Positions 34,110-45,895 of a DNA stretch of 64,000 nucleotides are shown here, in pieces (position 1 is the stretch's first letter; each line of letters starts with the position of its first letter). A program made the translations under genes and the position numbers. Under the pieces are notes generated by a model. The model was not told the origin of the DNA. It saw only the letters and a list, made by a program, of their open reading frames with translations, and made no database searches. Origin of the DNA: Pseudocercospora fijiensis CIRAD86 (Eukaryota > Ascomycota > Dothideomycetes > Mycosphaerellales > Mycosphaerellaceae); the NCBI RefSeq assembly GCF_000340215.1, contig NW_006921537.1, positions 682,001 through 746,000 on the forward strand, in the 5' to 3' direction.

Positions 34110-34123
34110 GGTTATAAGCCCGG
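34110..34123 (+). other. Primer-binding site, initiator tRNA-Met anticodon-region type
   Basis: GGTTATAAGCCCGG lies directly after the 5' LTR. Apart from one G-to-A change it matches the complement of the anticodon arm of initiator tRNA-Met (GGTTATGAGCCC). Drosophila copia primes from this same internal part of a half-tRNA. The single change is what RIP would produce. Confidence 0.6.
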
Positions 34124-34299
34124 CGTATACGCTTACCTGTCTAGTTCAACTATAAAAGAACTGTTTCTAGAGTCTACTAAATAGAGCTAGCTATCTAGAC
34201 CTATTAGGTACCTAGTTAAGAGCTCTAGTTCGGACTAAAACCTAGTAAGTGTCCCTTATAAGCCCTGCCTAGCACTATACTAAAAGGCAGCTAGGAACG

Positions 34300-37200
34300 A
34301 TGGACACTAATTAGACAAAGACAGTAAAGGAGAATTAGGTTCTTAGAAAGGGGATCAACTTCTAAGACTAGAAGCTTATATTCTAGGCGGCCCTTCTAGA
34401 AAAGGACCTAGTTAGTATAGTATTCTATAGACTTGACTAGGCTAATAAAATAAAACCACCTCTGAAAAGTATGTTTATAGGGGACTCAGCCGATTAGCAG
34501 TATAGAGACATATTTAGGGACTAGAAGAAGAAAGACATCTAAGCCCTAGGTATACTTATTACTAGACTCGACCCTGCCCTTAGACTAGACTTCGGTAATA
34601 TACCTAAGTTAGCTAAGGATATATACGACTATATTGAGGCTCTATATAAGCCTATTGTAACCGTAGACATATTTGATACTATCAAACTCATTAGGTATAT
34701 TAGGATGCCCCTTACTAATCCGAACACCTAGTAGTACTACGAATCTTTTTAGTAGTAGTTCAACAGATTCTAAACATCGATAGAACAATTTGCTAGCTTA
34801 GTTACAACAATAGAAGCGCCTATAAAGTTATCAGACATTAAGATGCCTAACATGCTTGTTAGGATGCTGTTTATTTAGGGCCTTTCTAGTTACGAATAGC
34901 TTAGATCCTAGAAGCACAATAATAAGCCTAAGGCTAAGGACTCCTCCCTTAAAGCAATAATAACGTCCCTAAGGAGAGAAAAGCCTCCTAGATAGTCATC
35001 TAGCGGCTTAAAGCTTATTAGAGGGGCTATTAGCAATAATAACGACTAGTGCACTTAGTGCAAGTATAAACATACTAACGCTAAGTGCTACAAGCAACAC
35101 CCTAATATAGTACTACCTAGTTAGGGAAAGAAAGACAAGAGCAAAGACAAAGACAAAGGTAAGAAGGGTAAAGGTAAAGGAAAGGGCAAATCTAGTAGTA
35201 CCATCAATAATAACAAAGATAAATTAGACTCCTCCTCTAACTCGGAAGATAAGGGAGACTATTAGCTAGACGGCCTTAGTAGGGGCCTAATTAGGGGAGC
35301 TATTGCAAAGCCGGGACTAGCTACAGCAAGCTCTAAGAACCTAATAGCTAACACAAAAGTTTAGGATATAGGTACATTACTATATATTATAGGGAACAAG
35401 AGCTAGTTTAGCGATCTCAAGTACCTAACTAAGCCTGTTCAGTTCTCCTAAGTAGTAGGAAAATCAAGTGTATTACGATTAGGAACTGTTAACATCTTCC
35501 TAACCTATAAAGGAAAGAAAACCCTAATTACTCTAATAGACGTCCTCTATTCCCCGAACTTAGATTACAACCTAATCTTAGTAGAGCGTCTTTGGAAGAA
35601 ATGTAGCATTTACTTAGACAGACCTTTAGGCACTTTAATACTTAAAGGCAAGCTAATTGGAAAGGTTAAGGAAGTATAAGGAGTACTTACCCTTAAAGAT
35701 GCTAGAGTTAAAATGCTAGGCTCAGCTTTAAAACCAAACTTAGAATCGAGTTAGAAAGGGCAGCTATTAGCCCTAGCTATCGCTAGACTACGAGCGGACA
35801 CATTGAGATAGTATTAGAGACTTAGCTACGTCGGCAATAAGATCCTAACAGCTACTAAGGAAGCTATTCTAGGCCTAGAAGAAGTTAATACATCTAAACT
35901 CGAGCACTATAAGACCTATAAGCTCTCGAGAGCTTAAAGAGTTATATTAAGAGAATACAGAACTAGACTAGAAAAAGCCCTTAACGAAGTCTATATTAAC
36001 CTTGTTAGCGTACAACTATTTGATCTGTTTGGAAACAGGTACATTATAATCCTAACTAATGCTAAAACTAGGCTTAGGTAGGGTCTGTTACTTCGAAACA
36101 AAGACAAGGTAATAAGTAGTAACAAGCTAACTAACTAGATAGCCAGAATTAAGAGGCAATATAATAAAATCCCTAAGATTATCTTTAGTAATAGCGGGGG
36201 AGAGTTTACTAACAACGATCTAGTACATTTTGTAGAGGAAGTTGGCATTAGATAGGATGTGTCTATACTATATACACCGGAGTAGAATAGTATTATAGAG
36301 TCGTTAAACAAGACGATTCTACTTAAGGCAAGAGCAATGATAATTGACTCTAGCCTACCAATATACTGCTAGTACTTTACAGTAATACATTCGATTTACC
36401 TAACTAATAGACTAGTAAACTTAAGAACTAAGGAAGTTCTACTTAAGGCTTTCGAATTAGACTTGAATATCGGCAGCATAGACGTTGACCTGTCTAAGAC
36501 GAGACGATTTGGCTATAAGGCATTCAAATACCTCGAATCCGGGGTTAAACGACTTAACTCCTAGAAATTTGTACTAAGAGCTTTCGTTTACTAGTTCATT
36601 AGATTCTAAGAAAATTCATTAACAAACTATCTGCTTTGGAACCCGCACTAGAAGGATAGCGTATAGTAGTATAACATCAGATTCTCTCTATACGTTACCT
36701 TCAACGAGGACTTTATCTATAAAGACAATTTCACTAAGCTTCTAAGTACCCTTTAAGCTTAGGGGGAGTATTTGAGACTAGCTGTCCCTTAGGAGACTAT
36801 TTAGGTACTTAAAACCTAGTCTAACCTTTCATTTAAGTTAGGAATCCTAGCACTATTCCCTAGTAATAACTAAACACCTTAGCACTCTTTAGAACCTTAG
36901 GGGGAGCTATTTAGAGGTAGCATCCCTTAGCCTTAGTAGGCTCATAATTAGGAAGATTAGGAAGACTCCCTTACAGCTTAGGGGGAGCAAGGTATACTTA
37001 AGCAAGGAACACTACCTTAGCTAATACCTACAGCTAATAAGCTAATACTCTAAAATTACTAACTAGAACTACTAGCTACCTAGTAGGAAGCTGCTCCTAA
37101 GAAAAATTAGTATACTTAAGAAATAGATACTACTAAACTAGAAGATACCCTAATCACTCCCTTCTAAGTCCCTAAGACTACTAGCAAGAGAAAGAGGGCT

Positions 37201-38851
37201 CCTAACCTACCTTAGCTAAACCCTCCTTAAGCCGAAGTACGACTTAGGTCTAGCAGAGCCGTAGCTAAGTATAACTATAGCAAGATTACTAAGATTGCTG
37301 TAGCTGCTACTATAAAAGATGCTTAGAAGCTAGCTAACCTAACAACCCTAGCTAAAGCCCTAAAAAGGCCTAACTAGGATGAATAGAGAAAAGCCGTTAT
37401 AAAGGAGATAAGGTCTCTTAAAAAGTCTAGTACAATCGAGTAGATTCTAGCCGAATCCCTGCTAAAAGGCAGAACACCTCTAACAGGAAAATGGGTTTTC
37501 AAGATTAAATACCTGCTAGACGGCTCTATTAACAAATATAAGGCAAGATAGATAGCTAGAGGCTTTATATAGAAGTAAGGTCTTGACTATATCAACACCT
37601 ATACTCCTATACTAAGAGCAGCTACTACTAGACTTATCCTTAGGCTTTTAGTAAACAAAAACTAAAAGCGAAGACAGGTTAATATCGAGACTGCTTTCTT
37701 GAATCCCCCTCTAGATAAAGAGATTTTCATTAGACCCCTAGAAGGCGCGTACCTATTTAAGAAGCACCCTCTAAAGTAGATCATCCGTATTAGAAAAGGA
37801 TTGTATAGCCTTAAGCAGGCTGCTAATCTCTAGCACTATAATGCTTTAGATACTCTTCGTTAACTTAGCCTAAGCAGGACAAAGAGTAACTGTTACCTAT
37901 AGCAAGGTAATAGTATTCTTGTCCTCCTTTATATAGATAACTTCTAAATCTTTAGAACCTCTAAGGCAAAGATCGATGCTCTAATTAAAGGTCTTCGCAA
38001 GAAGTATACAATTAAGATTGTTACGTTTAACCTGTTTCTAGGCCTTTATCTAAAGGAAGACAAGGAGGGAAACCTTACTATCTCCTAGATATACTATACT
38101 AAAGAGAAGCTTTAGAAGTATAGCTTAGACTAGTGCAAGCTAATAAAGCATCTACTTAAGAAGCTTTACGAGCCTCTTACAACCCCCTATAACCGTTAGG
38201 ACTACTAGCTATTTAATACTATAATTGGTGAAATGCAGTTTCTAGCTAACTAGACTAGACTAGATATTAGCTATACCGTCAACTACCTTGCTAGGTTCCT
38301 TTAGAATCCCGGACCTAAGCATGTTATAGCTACTAAACATCTCTAGAGGTATATTACTAGCATAGTTGATAAAGGACTTGTCTTTAGAAAGAAGAAAACT
38401 TTGGAATTTTAGGCATACTCTAACGTAGACTTTGCTAGTAACCCTTTATTATTAAGATTAACATTAGGCGCCCTTGTACTTCTTAACAACACTCTAATTA
38501 TATAGAGATTATAGCTCTAGAAGGAAGTCGTACTCTCTAGTACTAAAGTAGAGTATATTACTCTAATAGAAGTATACAGAGAAATCTGCTAGCTCCGAAA
38601 TTTGATAACTAAGCTTTAACTACTTACTAGGGAAGAAGTCAACAGGATTTACGTCTAGGTAGACAACTAGTTAGCCATTTCCCTTATTAAGGACTACATA
38701 AATTCTAAGAGGTCGAGGCACGTTTCCCTTAGGAACTACTACTATAGAGAACAGTATGCCTAGGGAAAGATTAGTATCGAATTCGTTACTACTAACAAAC
38801 AGCTAGCGGACTGTTTCACTAAGCCTAAATCTCCAAACAAAATTCTCTAAT
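34300..38851 (+). pseudogene. Degenerate Copia gag-pol polyprotein
   Basis: The frame can be followed from ATG at 34300 to about 38850. Gag ends with a CX2CX4HX4C zinc knuckle at 35050-35091 (one position is a stop where Trp is likely). Protease lies near 35,380-35,620. Integrase at about 35,790-36,750 shows SNSGGEFTN, where relatives have Asp-Asn-Gly-Gly. Reverse transcriptase at about 37,380-38,300 shows WVFKIKYLLDGS and, at 37930-37941, YIDN in place of the catalytic Y-V-D-D. RNase H follows (SNVDFAS, STKVEYI). The catalytic losses fit G-to-A changes. Confidence 0.92.
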
Positions 38852-40535
38852 AATATACCGTCTCTAGGACAAACTCCTAAGTTACTCCTTTAGAAAGAAA
38901 AAATCTTATTTATAGGATTAGAAAACAAGCTTTATATACTTATTGAATTTCATTCTGATTTCTAGAAACAGCCTAGCTGTACTATGTAGTCTAAGCTGCA
39001 AAATTTCTTTTATAATAACATTGAGACTAGGCAGGAAGAAATACCCTAGCCCTTAAGAGTTAGAAACTCTCTAATGCTATAAGGCTTTTACCAATCTAGA
39101 CTGCCTAGCCTATTTTAAAATCGAAAACATATATTACAGCTCTCTATCTACTAGAAAAAACCGAATCTCCCTAATTAGCTATCTATCTTAGCATTACTGT
39201 CTTCGTAATTAGAGAAACCCCTCTAAGGACTACTAGAATTACGCGTCGAACTAGGACTAGTAGATAACCTAGAACCTAGACTACGACCACGTCCCTAAGT
39301 AGTAGCCTAGGTATAAGCATTTGCCTACTATAGTAGCAAATTTACTACTACCTAGGCGCCCTAAGGAGTACTCTAATCGATGCTAGACGGGACTAGTACG
39401 TATAGACGACGCTAATTAGTGCCTACTCTGCTCCCCGGATTGCGAGGCGGTAGAGGTACTATAGGCGTCTAACGATTCGTATTAGAGCGTAGCCGAGAGA
39501 CGTAACCTAACAAAAGGATTAGTGTTTTTGCTTTAAAAAAAAATGTATAAGACTAGATTCAACTTACTAGAGAACTCGTATTAACTATAATAATTTAGGC
39601 TAGTATAGTTAGTATAAGCGCCCTTTAGGAAAGCGATATCCTAACTATTAATTCGATAACTTAGAGTTACATACTCTAAGTACGGACCCTTTAACTGCTT
39701 GCAAGGACCGTACTAGCCGTTACTAGTATATACGCGTCTAGCAGTAGCCGTATATACAAGCGCAGTAGGCAAGTAGTTAACATTCGATTTTAAGCCTAAA
39801 TTGAATGCCTTAGCCGCCTTACGCAGACGCGGAGGCATACTTAGAAATAGCCGAGCATTATCCTAGCTCGTAATGAAATGCCTAACATTAACGTTACGTA
39901 GCTAAGGCGGAGTCTGCTCCGGACTAATATTAGTTAAGTACTAGATAATTCTCTAGAGAATCGCGATAGTTAACTAAACTTCCTTAAGGACTGCGCCTAG
40001 TTAGTAAATTGTTAGAAAAGGGGAACCTCTAATAGCAATACTTACTAGTCTCTATAAGCTAGAGCTTATTATAATGCGAAGGGTGCCGATTCTTGTTTAG
40101 ATCGTTACTACCGCCGCCGCTACTACTACTACCTATACTACTCGCTATACTCCCTAGGCTAGGATAAAGAATTATCGCTATAATAAAGTCTCGGCTAGCT
40201 ATTAGACTTGAAAGGTCTTAGTAAGAATTTGAATTCTAGTAGAGGCTGCTAGTACTAAGGGGATTGCTAAAGAGTAGATTGTAAAAGTTCAAGTTATCTA
40301 GTTAAGTTTAAGTATCTTTTATAGGCACCTACTAACCCTACAATCACGACTAAGGACATTACTCTAAAGCAAACTAATTAGTAAACAATATAATATAAGC
40401 ACGTACAAGTAGTACAGTATATAAAGCTGTATATAAAGCAGATATAGTCTAATATCTAAAGGCAGTTAGAAGATGAAGTGAAGCTCTAAGCCTAGATTTA
40501 GAGTGTCTAATCTGAATAGCACATTATCTCTACCT
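38852..40535. other. 1.7-kb segment between Copia pol and the 3' LTR
   Basis: Strongly RIP-mutated, with no domain I recognise on either strand. Copia elements usually have only a short stretch here, so it may be an extra ORF, captured DNA or a nested fragment. Confidence 0.5.
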
Positions 40536-40544
40536 AAGGGGGAG
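40536..40544 (+). other. Copia polypurine tract
   Basis: AAGGGGGAG directly abuts the 3' LTR, the usual plus-strand primer site. Confidence 0.9.
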
Positions 40545-40726
40545 TGTTATAGTTCAGTTAGGTAATATGCTAGTTAGCTAATACTATCAGCTAACCTATA
40601 CTAAGAGGAAGGACACATAATAGGTATATTAACTGTAGTTTCTGTAGCAGGCTCCTAATCCTTCTTTGTATAGTTACATAGTTGTCAATCCGATAATTAG
40701 TTGCATCCCTAGCACGATTCACAACA
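40545..40726 (+). repeat. Copia 3' LTR
   Basis: 182 bp, TGTTATAGTTCAG to CACAACA, followed by the GTACG target duplication. Confidence 0.95.
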
Positions 40727-40731
40727 GTACG

Positions 40732-41089
40732 TGCACGGCGCACGGAGCACGCCGTCGATCGGGAATCGTGACTGCCAAGCCCTCTCCCTCTCTCTACTAC
40801 TGCTTCCTCGCTTTCGACTCTTTCTCGCATCACACCACACGCAACCTGATGTGCCAGGCTACGAAACGTCACCTGTTTCTCATGTAGGATTGTATAGGAA
40901 GAGGTCGGATGTTCGGTAAGTCTCTCAAGGTTAGTATATATTCATTGTATCTGGTTGCACTGCTGGTAAAGAGATCTGTACTACATTAGCAACAACGATC
41001 AATTCACTGCATTAAACAAACCAGCACCTATATCAGCAGTATCACCTGCCCTATCCTCTACCTTCCTAAAACCAACCGATCGATTACCC
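40732..41089. other. Intergenic between Copia element and the 80-aa gene
   Basis: Normal composition, no supported gene. CT-rich tracts and the 5' region of the small gene at 41090 lie here. Confidence 0.4.
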
Positions 41090-41423
41090 ATGTCCGCCCT
41101 CGCCCTCAAATCCCTCCTAGGCATAGGATCCCTCGCCGCCTGCCCTCTCGGCGTGGCCTACATCCTCACAGCCGATCACTCAACGTAAGTCCACCTTCCT
41201 ACACACACATACACACACACTCTCTCTCTCACACAAAAACCCTCTTAACTAACATTCCTTGCTTGGAATTCCCAGAATCCCCCTCAAAACCCTCGCATCA
41301 AGCAACATCGAAAACCGCTTCAAAATCTTTGACGATCGCGCCCAAGACTCGCTCCCTGTGGCTGAGAGGAGACATCGAGGGCAAAAGATAAGGGAGGGGC
41401 TTGCTGTGGGAGGGGTTGTTTGA
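41090..41423 (+). CDS. Small hypothetical protein with N-terminal hydrophobic segment
   Basis: Two exons, 41090-41184 and 41276-41423, with a 91-nt GTAAGT...CAG intron, give 80 aa in frame. The start has context CCCATGTCC. Residues 5-27 are hydrophobic (LKSLLGIGSLAACPLGVAYIL) and could be a signal anchor. The rest is hydrophilic and basic, including IENRFKIFDDRAQDSLPVAE. I recognise no family. A clean splice join that keeps the frame open for 80 codons, strong donor and acceptor sites, and a C-rich codon pattern support it, but it could be spurious. Confidence 0.45.
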
Positions 41424-41743
41424 GTTGAATTCTTGGGGGGTTTGGAGTGCGTGGATAAGGAGGGTTGAGGGTTTGGGCTGAGAGCTAGTCTATGTTACTG
41501 ACGGCATATCTTGAGCTGCTAGTAGGACTGCGAGTAATAAAAGGCGCGCGGAGCATGGTTTTTAGAGAAGGCATAGGAATGTTTGGAATTGAGCCGGGCG
41601 GGAGTTTGGCTATTGCATTTTGGAAGGGGAAGGTTGGAAGTTTGGGTACGATGACATTGAAGGCGTTCCGGGTTCCGAGACTTTGGACGTTGGATGTGTA
41701 CATTTGGGAGTCCTGCAATGTGATGTTGTGATTGGAGTTTGTT

Positions 41744-42040
41744 TCGGGTCCCGGTGGTGGATAGTACTGTACTTGATGCCTTGCGGGCTTGATGGTATAG
41801 TGTGTGTGTGTGCCCTCTTTCAGGAACCGAGTGGATACAAGGATACAAACTTCCTCTAAGCTAGGTTGTTTATATAGTAACTGCGACTAGAGCCCGCCTC
41901 GGGTCCCGGCAATAGATAGTACTATACTTAATACCCTACAAGCTTAATACTATAGTATATATATACCCTCTTTTAAGAACCGAGTAGATATAAGGAATTA
42001 AGGATACTAACTTCCTCTAAGCCAGGTTGTTTATATAGTA
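41744..42040. repeat. Tandem duplication of about 140 bp with one RIP-mutated copy
   Basis: 41744-41879 and 41899-42040 both start TCGGGTCCCGG and end GGTTGTTTATATAGTA. The second copy differs mainly by TG-to-TA and CA-to-TA changes plus a small insertion. The first copy keeps a normal TG-rich sequence. Confidence 0.85.
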
Positions 42041-42447
42041 TTTATCTATATAATAAGGTATTTAAAGGCTTACTATCCGACTAGACAATAGCCTATTAGG
42101 CTCTTATATAGTTACGTTACTAGCCTTCTAGCTCTAGCTTCTCGAGTCTTCTAATTCTGTTACTAACTATTACTAGTTATTACTAACACTTCTAGTAATA
42201 TTAACTAGGCGACCGTATTGCGAGACCGCCTACGCCTCTATTTGTGCCTCGATTAGGACTGTAAATACCTTGTTTAGTCTACTATAAGAGCGGAGGTACT
42301 AAAAGAGATAGAAGAAAGCGAATTTAAGGAAAAGGAGGATATATAAGATATAGAGGTATATAGGATAGTAGGAGAAGGCTGTTTTAAAGGAAGGATACTA
42401 TATATAATATATAGCAATGTAACTATACTATATAGCAATCTAACTAC

Positions 42448-42485
<38 letters not shown>

Positions 42486-43122
42486 GCCTTCTTTTTAACT
42501 TAAAGCTATTTTAACTTCCCTTTCTTTATCTCTAATACCTAATCCGGAGACCTTCTTTAAAACACTCGATATACTACCTAATATAATGCTATTACTACCT
42601 CCTTAACTAATAGCAACCCTGTTTTAGTTAACTTAGATAATAGTAAGGATAATACTATAGCGGATTTAGACTACTAATAATAATAGCGAAGGGCGGTACT
42701 ACTTGTTAGTAGTTAGCTATAGTCCTACTATCTTATTTGTTAGTAGTCTATAGGTATTAGTTAGCTAGGCGCTTAGGGTCTTATTTAATATGTTTATAGT
42801 CTACTTTAATAGTCTACTATCTACTTACTAGTTTTCTATACTATAATCTATAGCTTCTTTACGCCTTAATCTACTCCTTTTATATCTATAGTACTAGCTG
42901 TATTAGGATAGTCGGCCTTATTAACCCTAGGGATTGCCTACTCCCTAAAACCTTAAAAGAGGGTATATAAATATATAGAAAAAGTCTAAACTTTTACCCT
43001 TATTATATGCGATAGTCAGTTAGTTACATAAACTCTTCTTAACACTCTTCTTAAACAGCAGTATAGAAATCCCTAACATACTAAGGAAACCCCAACTCAA
43101 CTATCATTCAATTCAGACCGTG
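42041..43122. other. RIP-mutated block, unclassified
   Basis: About 1.1 kb of AT-rich, CA/TG-poor DNA with no recognisable domain. It contains a (TA)16 microsatellite at 42451-42482. It ends abruptly near 43,050 where normal composition resumes before the P450 stop codon. Confidence 0.6.
42451..42482. repeat. (TA)n microsatellite
   Basis: Sixteen uninterrupted TA units within a RIP-mutated block. Confidence 0.9.
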
Positions 43123-44893
43123 CTATATGTGCCTCCTTCGAATCCAAATCTCAGCCTTCGCATCCGGCAGAGCCGCAGCCTTAAGATCCCGTGTCCTCCT
43201 CGGCCCAGATCCTGCAATCTTCACATCAAAATTCAAAACAACATACGCCAACATCAACTTCATCTCCTGCGCAGCGAAAAACCTTGTCCCATCAAAATCA
43301 GCATTTTCACACACACTCTCTCTCTTCTACATGCCAAGATCGATCAAAACGAGGAAATATGTGTTGTGTTGTGTTGTGTTGTGTTACTCACCTCCCCGGA
43401 CATGCATGTCTCCCATACCCAAAATGCAACGCCGACTCACTCGTTAACACCATACTTTCCCTACTGTGCACGAATCTAAACGCGTCGAATTCGTTCGGGT
43501 TTTCGTAATTTGTGGGATCTCGGTGGATGCCGAGGTTTGGGACTGCGATTTTGGTGCCGGGGGGGAGATGCAGGCCGTCGGGGAGGTCGATGCCGTGGGG
43601 GGATGTGATGGTTCGCTGAGGGGGAGAAAGAAGAGGGGTTGTTAGTTAACTTCAGAGGGGTGGATTGGAGGGGATTGCTTACGGCGATGCTAAAAACGGA
43701 GAAGTCGTTGATACGCATGGATTCGCGGATTGTGGAGTCGATGAGGTGGAGGTCGGTTACGGCGGCTTTGGTCCATTTGTTGTTGTGGGCTTTGAGGACT
43801 TGTGTGACTTCTTCGCGGAGAGCTGTGATGTATTCTTGGGCTCGGGAAGAGCTGTAGAGTTCGAAAATTGCACTTGTGATTGCGAGGCTTGTGGTGTGGA
43901 TGGCGAGCATGTTTAGACGTAAGAGGCGTCGGGTGATCATGGTTACGTCTAATTCGATGGGATCGTTGCAGGCAACGCATTTTTCTATCAGCCATTGGAG
44001 ACAGTCTACCTGCAGCGAAGGTTAGTAGGTAGCTAATTATACAAGATCGATATCCACATCGATTGACTCACTGGGGGATCTTTGTTCCCAGCTCTCACGG
44101 CCTCAATTCGCCTCTGGATCACGGGTGCCGCATGTTTCAAGACCATATTCCTGTGATGAACGCTCTTCCGAGTCATAAATGCCGCCGCCAGGGGTCGGAG
44201 AAACGATATCGGGATCATGTTGATCAACATGCCTTGCGTAAAGATCTGGTATCCATACAGTCGCGTGTGCTCGAGAAACTCTGCATTTCTGCAGAGTTCC
44301 GTGCCACTGAAGACGCGATTTGCCGCACGAGTGACAATCCGGATTGTGGTCTCATAAAGCAGGATAGGTTTCCATTCATCTGATTTGGGATGCCACTCGT
44401 CTTGAAATCCCAGACTCAGCTCGTCGTAGATATCTGGCGTGAAAAGTGACAGCTTTCTGGTAAGATCATGCCGGACGAGATCGATGTGGAAAGCACCAAC
44501 CGCGATGTCACTGTCGCCAGTATACCTGACAGCAAGGTTGTCTCTTAGCATGGCCATGATACTGACATCTGCGTCCGGTCTCTGATAGACTTCTCTCATC
44601 TGAGACTGTGGTAAGATCAGGAAAGGCTCTTTGCCCCATTGAGGAATCACAAATGGTCGATCGTGTTTTGAGAGGCGGTTATATGCTTCGATGGTGAGGG
44701 AGCGGCTATGGGTCATAGATTTCCAGGACCATTGAGGAAACCAGCTTTTCGTTGATCCAGCCCATTCTTGCGATCTCAGGAACCGAGCTCGTCGTCCGAA
44801 TGTCTTTATCGAGAGGTAGGATGTGATGTAAAGGATTATCAGGAAGAATGTCGCCTTCCATAGGAGGACAGCAGGTTCAAGCGTCCAAGGCAT
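43123..44893 (-). CDS. Cytochrome P450 monooxygenase
   Basis: Four exons: 44893-44072, 44009-43683, 43615-43392 and 43282-43123. They join in frame to 510 aa; introns are 62, 67 and 109 nt. An N-terminal membrane anchor (about residues 10-28) precedes the globular domain. The I-helix region reads LLRLNMLAIHTTSLAIT, as in ent-kaurene-oxidase-like fungal P450s. The K-helix E-x-x-R is in STIRESMR. The heme loop FGYGRHACPGR, with Cys near residue 455, spans the last splice join. Such enzymes sit in the ER membrane and need a P450 reductase. Many act in terpenoid or other secondary metabolism, but no partner biosynthetic genes are visible nearby. The gene is wedged between two RIP-mutated repeat blocks yet looks intact. 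Confidence 0.93.
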
Positions 44894-45895
44894 GGTTCAT
44901 CGGCCAGGAGGTTGCTTATATGCTCTTCGGAGCTAATGATGGTTTTGATTTCGACTGGTAGTCTGCGCGGTGCCACTAAGCTTCTTATCCAGCACATTAA
45001 GCGATCGATGAACACAAACAAATCAGGAAGGTTGATTATCTTCGTTAGTCTCCTTGATCGCGATCTTTGAGCACCGTATAGATGTTGTCGATGGCGGAAG
45101 GCTCATTAATGTGCATCGACGATCGAGGAGGAGAAAGGAATGCAGAAAGAATCGAGGAAGGAAAGCCATATCTTGGTAATCAAGACTACTAGACATGGAC
45201 TCCGCTGACAGAACCCTCGACAGAGGAATGGTACCAGTACGGCCGGCGTGCCGAAGAGGTTGGGCCGAGAAGAATACGAATAAAGTACGAGGCTTTCCGC
45301 GCAATTGATCGATTGCGTGCGCTGAGTTGAGACTTTTCCTGTAGTAGGTTCTGCCTTTCTTGCATCGTCCTCTCAAACGGGACAATGCTATGATCCCTGT
45401 ACATTGGATTTCATGGCAGGGTTCAAGGAAGCCGGCACGTGGATACAGTATTCTAGAACCTAAGACTCCGGCAGCATTGTCGCAGTTCACTTAAGAAATC
45501 ACGACTGTAAGTCGATCATGAGAGTGTTTGGCTGAAGGTAGTAGTTGAATTGTGCAATCTGGAGCAGCGGCTGAATGCATCTGACTTGTGCGCAAAAGCG
45601 CTAGTGAGACGACTTGATATACAAGAACAGGGTCGCATTGTACCAGCGGTAGAGAATCGGCAAAGAAGTAGTAGTCTTTGATTCGCATGTTCGGTCGCCA
45701 GATTTTAGAGCGGCCGCTTGTGACCCTTGGCGGAGGTGAGGTTCAGGTCAGATGTAAAGGTTGTCTAGTGCTGTTAGGCTGAGGTTGGAATAATAATTGA
45801 CTAGCTAGCTGGCTTCGAGCTACCTCCGTTTAGGCCTTTGTGCATTAAGGATTACGTTGCGCGGTAGTGAATTGGTCAGATTGCACGTGATAGAT
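44894..45895. other. P450 upstream region, no gene seen
   Basis: Normal composition. Minus-strand ORFs at 45023-45490 and 45491-45688 show no family resemblance. The region ends where the long RIP-mutated block starts, near 45,895. Confidence 0.4.

Larger units (their letters stand above)
33928..40726 (+). mobile_element. Ty1/Copia LTR retrotransposon, complete but RIP-inactivated
   Basis: 6,799 bp with two 182-bp LTRs (TGTTGT...ACAACA) and a 5-bp target duplication GTACG at 33923-33927 and 40727-40731. A primer-binding site follows the left LTR and a purine tract precedes the right one. One gag-pol frame has the Copia order: zinc knuckle, protease, integrase, reverse transcriptase, RNase H. 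It is interrupted by dozens of TAG/TAA stops. LTR differences are almost all C/T or G/A transitions, as RIP would give. Confidence 0.95.

Noticed and set aside
41492..41731. 79-codon plus-strand ORF after the small two-exon gene
   Set aside because: No motif, overlapping ORFs on both strands, and it runs to the edge of the tandem duplication.
45023..45490. 155-codon minus-strand ORF upstream of the P450
   Set aside because: No family resemblance. It lies in the P450 promoter region and has no splice support.
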